64,000 nt of DNA, taken from Siphonodentalium dalli (lineage: Eukaryota > Mollusca > Scaphopoda > Gadilida > Siphonodentaliidae). The DNA is taken from contig CP136066.1 of NCBI GenBank assembly GCA_032622095.1, positions 174,963,164 through 175,027,163 of the forward strand, in the 5' to 3' direction. Every line of letters begins with the position of its first letter. Positions within the stretch are counted from its first letter, which is position 1. Shown piece by piece: positions 1 through 12,914 of the stretch. Both the position numbers and the translations under genes were made by a program. The notes below the pieces were generated by a model. The model was not told the origin of the DNA. It saw nothing but the letters and a program-made list of their open reading frames with translations, and did not search any database.

Positions 1-426
1 TGCAGATCTTTCCAAAAACACTAGGAGACCTAGAAGTATATACCTATAATGGGTCACAGGACCCAATTCCAGTTAAATATACCAATTTAACCATTAAAAA
101 AACCAAATATTCCCCCCTGACCAGAGCCCAAAATGCCATTCAGGTGCCCAAATCATCTTTTCCCATTGCCTCTATATATTCTAAAGTGAAATGTGGAATC
201 ATTTTCAGAATGGGTATAATCTGAGAGATGGCTGACTCAGAAATATGTTTTCATAGGCACGGGTGCTGTATGGTTTTATCATGGGTGCTGTGGGTGTTGG
301 GCTGTTTCCATACCCTTAAAACCCACCGAGGAGCCCAAACTTTGTGCAAACTATTTGCATAGATGCATACCTATCCACAAACAACAAAAGTGCTGGAAGT
401 ATATACATATAATGGGTCATATGGCC

Positions 427-462
427 CAATTCAAGTTAAATATACCAATTTAACTTGAATTG
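427..462. repeat. Perfect hairpin inside each satellite monomer (first copy shown)
   Basis: CAATTCAAGTTAAAT, a six-base loop ATACCA, then ATTTAACTTGAATTG: arms of 15 bp with no mismatch. It recurs every 538 bp through the array. The related half-site in the other subunit (CCAATTCCAGTTAAAT, near base 64) has lost its right arm, so only one of the two subunits folds. Confidence 0.9.
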
Positions 463-3400
463 TCATGGGTGCTGGGCTGTCTCCATACCCTTAAAACACA
501 CTAAGGAGCCCAAACTTTGGCATATCTTCTTATAATGATGCAGATCTTTCCAAAAACACTAGGAGACCTAGAAGTATATACCTATAATGGGTCACAGGAC
601 CCAATTCCAGTTAAATATACCAATTTAACCATTAAAAAACCCAAATATTCCCCCCTGACCAGAGCCCAAAATGCCATTCAGGTGCCCAAATCATTTTTTC
701 CCATTGCCTCTATATATTCTAAAGTGAAATGTGGAATCATTTTCAGAATGGGTATAGTCTGAGAGATGGCTGACTCAGAAATATGTTTTCACAGGCACGG
801 GTGCTGTATGGTTTTATCATGGGTGCTGTGGGTGTTGGGCTGTTTCCATACCCTTAAAACCCACCGAGGAGCCCAAACTTTGTGCAAACTATTTGCATAG
901 ATGCATACCTATCCACAAACAACAAAAGTGCTGGAAGTAGATACATATAATGGGTCATATGGCCCAATTCAAGTTAAATATACCAATTTAACTTGAATTG
1001 TCATGGGTGCTGGGCTGTCTCCATACCCTTAAAACCCACTAAGGAACCCAAACTTTTGCATATCTTCTTATAATGATGCAGATCTTTCCAAAAACACTAG
1101 GAGACCTAGAAGTATATACCTATAATGGGTCACAGGACCCAATTCCAGTTAAATATACCAATTTAACCATTAAAAAAACCAAATATTCCCCCCTGACCAG
1201 AGCCCAAAATGCCATTCAGGTGCCCAAATAATCTTTTCCCATTGCCTCTATATATTCTAAAGTGAAATGTGGAATCATTTTCAGAATGGGTATAGTCTGA
1301 GAGATGGCTGACTCAGAAATATGTTTTCATAGGCACGGGTGCTGTATGGTTTTATCATGGGTGCTGTGGGTGTTGGGCTGTTTCCATACCCTTAAAACCC
1401 ACCGAGGAGCCCAAACTTTGTGCAAACTATTTGCATAGATGCATACCTATCCACAAACAACAAAAGTGCTGGAAGTAGATACATATAATGGGTCATATGG
1501 CCCAATTCAAGTTAAATATACCAATTTAACTTGAATTGTCATGGGTGCTGGGCTGTCTCCATACCCTTAAAACACACTAAGGAGCCCAAACTTTGGCATA
1601 TCTTCTTATAATGATGCAGATCTTTCCAAAAACACTAGGAGACCTAGAAGTATATACCTATAATGGGTCACAGGACCCAATTCCAGTTAAATATACCAAT
1701 TTAACCATTAAAAAAACCAAATATTCCCCCCTGACCAGAGCCCAAAATGCCATTCAGGTGCCCAAATCATCTTTTCCCATTGCCTCTATATATTCTAAAG
1801 TGAAATGTGGAATCATTTTCAGAATGGGTATAATCTGAGAGATGGCTGACTCAGAAATATGTTTTCATAGGCACGGGTGCTGTATGGTTTTATCATGGGT
1901 GCTGTGGGTGTTGGGCTGTTTCCATACCCTTAAAACCCACCGAGGAGCCCAAACTTTGTGCAAACTATTTGCATAGATGCATACCTATCCACAAACAACA
2001 AAAGTGCTGGAAGTAGATACATATAATGGGTCATATGGCCCAATTCAAGTTAAATATACCAATTTAACTTGAATTGTCATGGGTGCTGGGCTGTCTCCAT
2101 ACCCTTAAAACCCACTAAGGAGCCCAAACTTTTGCATATCTTCTTATAATGATGCAGATCTTTCCAAAAACACTAGGAGACCTAGAAGTATATACCTATA
2201 ATGGGTCACAGGACCCAATTCCAGTTAAATATACCAATTTAACCATTAAAAAAAACAAATATTCCCCCCTGACCAGAGCCCAAAATGCCATTCAGGTGCC
2301 CAAATCATCTTTTCCCATTGCCTCTATATATTCTAAAGTGAAATGTGGAATCATTTTCAGAATGGGTATAGTCTGAGAGATTGCTGACTCAGAAATATGT
2401 TTTCATAGGCACGGGTGCTGTATGGTTTTATCGTGGGTGCTGTGGGTGTTGGGCTGTTTCCATACCCTTAAAACCCACCGAGGAGCCCAAACTTTGTGCA
2501 AACTATTTGCATAGATGCATACCTATCCACAAACAACAAAAGTGCTGGAAGTAGATACATATAATGGGTCATATGGCCCAATTCAAGTTAAATATACCAA
2601 TTTAACTTGAATTGTCATGGGTGCTGGGCTGTCTCCATACCCTTAAAACCCACTAAGGAACCCAAACTTTTGCATATCTTCTTATAATGATGCAGATCTT
2701 TCCAAAAACACTAGGAGACCTAGAAGTATATACCTATAATGGGTCACAGGACCCAATTCCAGTTAAATATACCAATTTAACCATTAAAAAAACCAAATAT
2801 TCCCCCCTGACCAGAGCCCAAAATGCCATTCAGGTGCCCAAATAATATTTTCCCATTGCCTCTATATATTCTAAAGTGAAATGTGGAATCATTTTCAGAA
2901 TGGGTATAGTCTGAGAGATGGCTGACTCAGAAATATGTTTTCATAGGCACGGGTGCTGTATGGTTTTATCATGGGTGCTGTGGGTGTTGGGCTGTTTCCA
3001 TACCCTTAAAACCCACCGAGGAGCCCAAACTTTGTGCAAACTATTTGCATAGATGCATACCTATCCACAAACAACAAAAGTGCTGGAAGTAGATACATAT
3101 AATGGGTCATATGGCCCAATTCAAGTTAAATATACCAATTTAACTTGAATTGTCATGGGTGCTGGGCTGTCTCCATACCCTTAAAACACACTAAGGAGCC
3201 CAAACTTTGGCATATCTTCTTATAATGATGCAGATCTTTCCAAAAACACTAGGAGACCTAGAAGTATATACCTATAATGGGTCACAGGACCCAATTCCAG
3301 TTAAATATACCAATTTAACCATTAAAAAACCCAAATATTCCCCCCTGACCAGAGCCCAAAATGCCATTCAGGTGCCCAAATCATTTTTTCCCATTGCCTC

Positions 3401-5918
3401 TATATATTCTAAAGTGAAATGTGGAATCATTTTCAGAATGGGTATAGTCTGAGAGATGGCTGACTCAGAAATATGTTTTCACAGGCACGGGTGCTGTATG
3501 GTTTTATCATGGGTGCTGTGGGTGTTGGGCTGTTTCCATACCCTTAAAACCCACCGAGGAGCCCAAACTTTGTGCAAACTATTTGCATAGATGCATACCT
3601 ATCCACAAACAACAAAAGTGCTGGAAGTAGATACATATAATGGGTCATATGGCCCAATTCAAGTTAAATATACCAATTTAACTTGAATTGTCATGGGTGC
3701 TGGGCTGTCTCCATACCCTTAAAACCCACTAAGGAACCCAAACTTTTGCATATCTTCTTATAATGATGCAGATCTTTCCAAAAACACTAGGAGACCTAGA
3801 AGTATATACCTATAATGGGTCACAGGACCCAATTCCAGTTAAATATACCAATTTAACCATTAAAAAAACCAAATATTCCCCCCTGACCAGAGCCCAAAAT
3901 GCCATTCAGGTGCCCAAATAATCTTTTCCCATTGCCTCTATATATTCTAAAGTGAAATGTGGAATCATTTTCAGAATGGGTATAGTCTGAGAGATGGCTG
4001 ACTCAGAAATATGTTTTCATAGGCACGGGTGCTGTATGGTTTTATCATGGGTGCTGTGGGTGTTGGGCTGTTTCCATACCCTTAAAACCCACCGAGGAGC
4101 CCAAACTTTGTGCAAACTATTTGCATAGATGCATACCTATCCACAAACAACAAAAGTGCTGGAAGTAGTTACATATAATGGGTCATATGGCCCAATTCAA
4201 GTTAAATATACCAATTTAACTTGAATTGTCATGGGTGCTGGGCTGTCTCCATACCCTTAAAACACACTAAGGAGCCCAAACTTTGGCATATCTTCTTATA
4301 ATGATGCAGATCTTTCCAAAAACACTAGGAGACCTAGAAGTATATACCTATAATGGGTCACAGGACCCAATTCCAGTTAAATATACCAATTTAACCATTA
4401 AAAAAACCAAATATTCCCCCCTGACCAGAGCCCAAAATGCCATTCAGGTGCCCAAATCATCTTTTCCCATTGCCTCTATATATTCTAAAGTGAAATGTGG
4501 AATCATTTTCAGAATGGGTATAATCTGAGAGATGGCTGACTCAGAAATATGTTTTCATAGGCACGGGTGCTGTATGGTTTTATCATGGGTGCTGTGGGTG
4601 TTGGGCTGTTTCCATACCCTTAAAACCCACCGAGGAGCCCAAACTTTGTGCAAACTATTTGCATAGATGCATACCTATCCACAAACAACAAAAGTGCTGG
4701 AAGTATATACATATAATGGGTCATATGGCCCAATTCAAGTTAAATATACCAATTTAACTTGAATTGTCATGGGTGCTGGGCTGTCTCCATACCCTTAAAA
4801 CACACTAAGGAGCCCAAACTTTGGCATATCTTCTTATAATGATGCAGATCTTTCCAAAAACACTAGGAGACCTAGAAGTATATACCTATAATGGGTCACA
4901 GGACCCAATTCCAGTTAAATATACCAATTTAACCATTAAAAAACCCAAATATTCCCCCCTGACCAGAGCCCAAAATGCCATTCAGGTGCCCAAATCATTT
5001 TTTCCCATTGCCTCTATATATTCTAAAGTGAAATGTGGAATCATTTTCAGAATGGGTATAGTCTGAGAGATGGCTGACTCAGAAATATGTTTTCACAGGC
5101 ACGGGTGCTGTATGGTTTTATCATGGGTGCTGTGGGTGTTGGGCTGTTTCCATACCCTTAAAACCCACCGAGGAGCCCAAACTTTGTGCAAACTATTTGC
5201 ATAGATGCATACCTATCCACAAACAACAAAAGTGCTGGAAGTAGATACATATAATGGGTCATATGGCCCAATTCAAGTTAAATATACCAATTTAACTTGA
5301 ATTGTCATGGGTGCTGGGCTGTCTCCATACCCTTAAAACCCACTAAGGAACCCAAACTTTTGCATATCTTCTTATAATGATGCAGATCTTTCCAAAAACA
5401 CTAGGAGACCTAGAAGTATATACCTATAATGGGTCACAGGACCCAATTCCAGTTAAATATACCAATTTAACCATTAAAAAAACCAAATATTCCCCCCTGA
5501 CCAGAGCCCAAAATGCCATTCAGGTGCCCAAATCATCTTTTCCCATTGCCTCTATATATTCTAAAGTGAAATGTGGAATCATTTTCAGAATGGGTATAAT
5601 CTGAGAGATGGCTGACTCAGAAATATGTTTTCATAGGCACGGGTGCTGTATGGTTTTATCATGGGTGCTGTGGGTGTTGGGCTGTTTCCATACCCTTAAA
5701 ACCCACCGAGGAGCCCAAACTTTGTGCAAACTATTTGCATAGATGCATACCTATCCACAAACAACAAAAGTGCTGGAAGTAGATACATATAATGGGTCAT
5801 ATGGCCCAATTCAAGTTAAATATACCAATTTAACTTGAATTGTCATGGGTGCTGGGCTGTCTCCATACCCTTAAAACACACTAAGGAGCCCAAACTTTGG
5901 CATATCTTCTTATAATGA

Positions 5919-8610
5919 TGCAGATCTTTCCAAAAACACTAGGAGACCTAGAAGTATATACCTATAATGGGTCACAGGACCCAATTCCAGTTAAATATAC
6001 CAATTTAACCATTAAAAAAACCAAATATTCCCCCCTGACCAGAGCCCAAAATGCCATTCAGGTGCCCAAATCATCTTTTCCCATTGCCTCTATATATTCT
6101 AAAGTGAAATGTGGAATCATTTTCAGAATGGGTATAATCTGAGAGATGGCTGACTCAGAAATATGTTTTCATAGGCACGGGTGCTGTATGGTTTTATCAT
6201 GGGTGCTGTGGGTGTTGGGCTGTTTCCATACCCTTAAAACCCACCGAGGAGCCCAAACTTTGTGCAAACTATTTGCATAGATGCATACCTATCCACAAAC
6301 AACAAAAGTGCTGGAAGTAGATACATATAATGGGTCATATGGCCCAATTCAAGTTAAATATACCAATTTAACTTGAATTGTCATGGGTGCTGGGCTGTCT
6401 CCATACCCTTAAAACCCACTAAGGAGCCCAAACTTTTGCATATCTTCTTATAATGATGCAGATCTTTCCAAAAACACTAGGAGACCTAGAAGTATATACC
6501 TATAATGGGTCACAGGACCCAATTCCAGTTAAATATACCAATTTAACCATTAAAAAAAACAAATATTCCCCCCTGACCAGAGCCCAAAATGCCATTCAGG
6601 TGCCCAAATCATCTTTTCCCATTGCCTCTATATATTCTAAAGTGAAATGTGGAATCATTTTCAGAATGGGTATAGTCTGAGAGATTGCTGACTCAGAAAT
6701 ATGTTTTCATAGGCACGGGTGCTGTATGGTTTTATCGTGGGTGCTGTGGGTGTTGGGCTGTTTCCATACCCTTAAAACCCACCGAGGAGCCCAAACTTTG
6801 TGCAAACTATTTGCATAGATGCATACCTATCCATAAACAACAAAAGTGCTGGAAGTAGATACATATAATGGGTCATATGGCCCAATTCAAGTTAAATATA
6901 CCAATTTAACTTGAATTGTCATGGGTGCTGGGCTGTCTCCATACCCTTAAAACCCACTAAGGAGCCCAAACTTTTGCATATCTTCTTATAATTATGCAGA
7001 TCTTTCCAAAAACACTAGGAGACCTAGAAGTATATACCTATAATGGGTCACAGGACCCAATTCCAGTTAAATATACCAATTTAATCATTAAAAAAAAAAA
7101 AAATATTCCCCCCTGACCAGAGCCCAAAATGCCATTCAGGTGCCCAAATCATTTTTTCCCATTGCCTCTATATATTCTAAAGTGAAATGTGGAATCATTT
7201 TCAGAATGGGTATAGTCTGAGAGATGGCTGACTCAGAAATATGTTTTCACAGGCACGGGTGCTGTATGGTTTTATCATGGGTGCTGTGGGTGTTGGGCTG
7301 TTTCCATACCCTTAAAACCCACCGAGGAGCCCAAACTTTGTGCAAACTATTTGCATAGATGCATACCTATCCATAAACAACAAAAGTGCTGGAAGTAGAT
7401 ACATATAATGGGTCATATGGCCCAATTCAAGTTAAATATACCAATTTAACTTGAATTGTCATGGGTGCTGGGCTGTCTCCATACCCTTAAAACCCACTAA
7501 GGAACCCAAACTTTTGCATATCTTCTTATAATGATGCAGATCTTTCCAAAAACACTAGGAGACCTAGAAGTATATACCTATAATGGGTCACAGGACCCAA
7601 TTCCAGTTAAATATACCAATTTAACCATTAAAAAAAACAAATATTCCCCCCTGACCAGAGCCCAAAATGCCATTCAGGTGCCCAAATAATATTTTCCCAT
7701 TGCCTCTATATATTCTAAAGTGAAATGTGGAATCATTTTCAGAATGGGTATAGTCTGAGAGATGGCTGACTCAGAAATATGTTTTCATAGGCACGGGTGC
7801 TGTATGGTTTTATCATGGGTGCTGTGGGTGTTGGGCTGTTTCCATACCCTTAAAACCCACCGAGGAGCCCAAACTTTGTGCAAACTATTTGCATAGATGC
7901 ATACCTATCCACAAACAACAAAAGTGCTGGAAGTAGATACATATAATGGGTCATATGGCCCAATTCAAGTTAAATATACCAATTTAACTTGAATTGTCAT
8001 GGGTGCTGGGCTGTCTCCATACCCTTAAAACCCACTAAGGAACCCAAACTTTTGCATATCTTCTTATAATGATGCAGATCTTTCCAAAAACACTAGGAGA
8101 CCTAGAAGTATATACCTATAATGGGTCACAGGACCCAATTCCAGTTAAATATACCAATTTAACCATTAAAAAAACCAAATATTCCCCCCTGACCAGAGCC
8201 CAAAATGCCATTCAGGTGCCCAAATAATATTTTCCCATTGCCTCTATATATTCTAAAGTGAAATGTGGAATCATTTTCAGAATGGGTATAGTCTGAGAGA
8301 TGGCTGACTCAGAAATATGTTTTCATAGGCACGGGTGCTGTATGGTTTTATCATGGGTGCTGTGGGTGTTGGGCTGTTTCCATACCCTTAAAACCCACCG
8401 AGGAGCCCAAACTTTGTGCAAACTATTTGCATAGATGCATACCTATCCACAAACAACAAAAGTGCTGGAAGTAGATACATATAATGGGTCATATGGCCCA
8501 ATTCAAGTTAAATATACCAATTTAACTTGAATTGTCATGGGTGCTGGGCTGTCTCCATACCCTTAAAACACACTAAGGAGCCCAAACTTTGGCATATCTT
8601 CTTATAATGA
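5919..8610. repeat. Five-monomer satellite block, copy A
   Basis: These five consecutive monomers carry a private set of markers. They include a monomer with GAGATTGCTGACTC and TATCGTGGG, a following monomer with a 13-A run and ATTATGCAG in place of ATGATGCAG, and CCATAAACAAC in two successive monomers. The same ordered set recurs at 12,915-15,606, shifted by 6,996 bp (13 monomers). Confidence 0.85.
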
Positions 8611-11600
8611 TGCAGATCTTTCCAAAAACACTAGGAGACCTAGAAGTATATACCTATAATGGGTCACAGGACCCAATTCCAGTTAAATATACCAATTTAA
8701 CCATTAAAAAACCCAAATATTCCCCCCTGACCAGAGCCCAAAATGCCATTCAGGTGCCCAAATCATTTTTTCCCATTGCCTCTATATATTCTAAAGTGAA
8801 ATGTGGAATCATTTTCAGAATGGGTATAGTCTGAGAGATGGCTGACTCAGAAATATGTTTTCACAGGCACGGGTGCTGTATGGTTTTATCATGGGTGCTG
8901 TGGGTGTTGGGCTGTTTCCATACCCTTAAAACCCACCGAGGAGCCCAAACTTTGTGCAAACTATTTGCATAGATGCATACCTATCCACAAACAACAAAAG
9001 TGCTGGAAGTAGATACATATAATGGGTCATATGGCCCAATTCAAGTTAAATATACCAATTTAACTTGAATTGTCATGGGTGCTGGGCTGTCTCCATACCC
9101 TTAAAACCCACTAAGGAACCCAAACTTTTGCATATCTTCTTATAATGATGCAGATCTTTCCAAAAACACTAGGAGACCTAGAAGTATATACCTATAATGG
9201 GTCACAGGACCCAATTCCAGTTAAATATACCAATTTAACCATTAAAAAAACCAAATATTCCCCCCTGACCAGAGCCCAAAATGCCATTCAGGTGCCCAAA
9301 TAATATTTTCCCATTGCCTCTATATATTCTAAAGTGAAATGTGGAATCATTTTCAGAATGGATATAGTCTGAGAGATGGCTGACTCAGAAATATGTTTTC
9401 ATAGGCACGGGTGCTGTATGGTTTTATCATGGGTGCTGTGGGTGTTGGGCTGTTTCCATACCCTTAAAACCCACCGAGGAGCCCAAACTTTGTGCAAACT
9501 ATTTGCATAGATGCATACCTATCCACAAACAACAAAAGTGCTGGAAGTAGATACATATAATGGGTCATATGGCCCAATTCAAGTTAAATATACCAATTTA
9601 ACTTGAATTGTCATGGGTGCTGGGCTGTCTCCATACCCTTAAAACACACTAAGGAGCCCAAACTTTGGCATATCTTCTTATAATGATGCAGATCTTTCCA
9701 AAAACACTAGGAGACCTAGAAGTATATACCTATAATGGGTCACAGGACCCAATTCCAGTTAAATATACCAATTTAACCATTAAAAAACCCAAATATTCCC
9801 CCCTGACCAGAGCCCAAAATGCCATTCAGGTGCCCAAATCATTTTTTCCCATTGCCTCTATATATTCTAAAGTGAAATGTGGAATCATTTTCAGAATGGG
9901 TATAGTCTGAGAGATGGCTGACTCAGAAATATGTTTTCACAGGCACGGGTGCTGTATGGTTTTATCATGGGTGCTGTGGGTGTTGGGCTGTTTCCATACC
10001 CTTAAAACCCACCGAGGAGCCCAAACTTTGTGCAAACTATTTGCATAGATGCATACCTATCCACAAACAACAAAAGTGCTGGAAGTAGATACATATAATG
10101 GGTCATATGGCCCAATTCAAGTTAAATATACCAATTTAACTTGAATTGTCATGGGTGCTGGGCTGTCTCCATACCCTTAAAACCCACTAAGGAACCCAAA
10201 CTTTTGCATATCTTCTTATAATGATGCAGATCTTTCCAAAAACACTAGGAGACCTAGAAGTATATACCTATAATGGGTCACAGGACCCAATTCCAGTTAA
10301 ATATACCAATTTAACCATTAAAAAAACCAAATATTCCCCCCTGACCAGAGCCCAAAATGCCATTCAGGTGCCCAAATAATATTTTCCCATTGCCTCTATA
10401 TATTCTAAAGTGAAATGTGGAATCATTTTCAGAATGGGTATAGTCTGAGAGATGGCTGACTCAGAAATATGTTTTCATAGGCACGGGTGCTGTATGGTTT
10501 TATCATGGGTGCTGTGGGTGTTGGGCTGTTTCCATACCCTTAAAACCCACCGAGGAGCCCAAACTTTGTGCAAACTATTTGCATAGATGCATACCTATCC
10601 ACAAACAACAAAAGTGCTGGAAGTAGATACATATAATGGGTCATATGGCCCAATTCAAGTTAAATATACCAATTTAACTTGAATTGTCATGGGTGCTGGG
10701 CTGTCTCCATACCCTTAAAACACACTAAGGAGCCCAAACTTTGGCATATCTTCTTATAATGATGCAGATCTTTCCAAAAACACTAGGAGACCTAGAAGTA
10801 TATACCTATAATGGGTCACAGGACCCAATTCCAGTTAAATATACCAATTTAACCATTAAAAAACCCAAATATTCCCCCCTGACCAGAGCCCAAAATGCCA
10901 TTCAGGTGCCCAAATCATTTTTTCCCATTGCCTCTATATATTCTAAAGTGAAATGTGGAATCATTTTCAGAATGGGTATAGTCTGAGAGATGGCTGACTC
11001 AGAAATATGTTTTCACAGGCACGGGTGCTGTATGGTTTTATCATGGGTGCTGTGGGTGTTGGGCTGTTTCCATACCCTTAAAACCCACCGAGGAGCCCAA
11101 ACTTTGTGCAAACTATTTGCATAGATGCATACCTATCCACAAACAACAAAAGTGCTGGAAGTAGATACATATAATGGGTCATATGGCCCAATTCAAGTTA
11201 AATATACCAATTTAACTTGAATTGTCATGGGTGCTGGGCTGTCTCCATACCCTTAAAACCCACTAAGGAACCCAAACTTTTGCATATCTTCTTATAATGA
11301 TGCAGATCTTTCCAAAAACACTAGGAGACCTAGAAGTATATACCTATAATGGGTCACAGGACCCAATTCCAGTTAAATATACCAATTTAACCATTAAAAA
11401 AACCAAATATTCCCCCCTGACCAGAGCCCAAAATGCCATTCAGGTGCCCAAATAATCTTTTCCCATTGCCTCTATATATTCTAAAGTGAAATGTGGAATC
11501 ATTTTCAGAATGGGTATAGTCTGAGAGATGGCTGACTCAGAAATATGTTTTCATAGGCACGGGTGCTGTATGGTTTTATCATGGGTGCTGTGGGTGTTGG

Positions 11601-12914
11601 GCTGTTTCCATACCCTTAAAACCCACCGAGGAGCCCAAACTTTGTGCAAACTATTTGCATAGATGCATACCTATCCACAAACAACAAAAGTGCTGGAAGT
11701 AGTTACATATAATGGGTCATATGGCCCAATTCAAGTTAAATATACCAATTTAACTTGAATTGTCATGGGTGCTGGGCTGTCTCCATACCCTTAAAACACA
11801 CTAAGGAGCCCAAACTTTGGCATATCTTCTTATAATGATGCAGATCTTTCCAAAAACACTAGGAGACCTAGAAGTATATACCTATAATGGGTCACAGGAC
11901 CCAATTCCAGTTAAATATACCAATTTAACCATTAAAAAACCCAAATATTCCCCCCTGACCAGAGCCCAAAATGCCATTCAGGTGCCCAAATCATTTTTTC
12001 CCATTGCCTCTATATATTCTAAAGTGAAATGTGGAATCATTTTCAGAATGGGTATAGTCTGAGAGATGGCTGACTCAGAAATATGTTTTCACAGGCACGG
12101 GTGCTGTATGGTTTTATCATGGGTGCTGTGGGTGTTGGGCTGTTTCCATACCCTTAAAACCCACCGAGGAGCCCAAACTTTGTGCAAACTATTTGCATAG
12201 ATGCATACCTATCCACAAACAACAAAAGTGCTGGAAGTAGATACATATAATGGGTCATATGGCCCAATTCAAGTTAAATATACCAATTTAACTTGAATTG
12301 TCATGGGTGCTGGGCTGTCTCCATACCCTTAAAACCCACTAAGGAACCCAAACTTTTGCATATCTTCTTATAATGATGCAGATCTTTCCAAAAACACTAG
12401 GAGACCTAGAAGTATATACCTATAATGGGTCACAGGACCCAATTCCAGTTAAATATACCAATTTAACCATTAAAAAAACCAAATATTCCCCCCTGACCAG
12501 AGCCCAAAATGCCATTCAGGTGCCCAAATAATCTTTTCCCATTGCCTCTATATATTCTAAAGTGAAATGTGGAATCATTTTCAGAATGGGTATAGTCTGA
12601 GAGATGGCTGACTCAGAAATATGTTTTCATAGGCACGGGTGCTGTATGGTTTTATCATGGGTGCTGTGGGTGTTGGGCTGTTTCCATACCCTTAAAACCC
12701 ACCGAGGAGCCCAAACTTTGTGCAAACTATTTGCATAGATGCATACCTATCCACAAACAACAAAAGTGCTGGAAGTAGATACATATAATGGGTCATATGG
12801 CCCAATTCAAGTTAAATATACCAATTTAACTTGAATTGTCATGGGTGCTGGGCTGTCTCCATACCCTTAAAACACACTAAGGAGCCCAAACTTTGGCATA
12901 TCTTCTTATAATGA

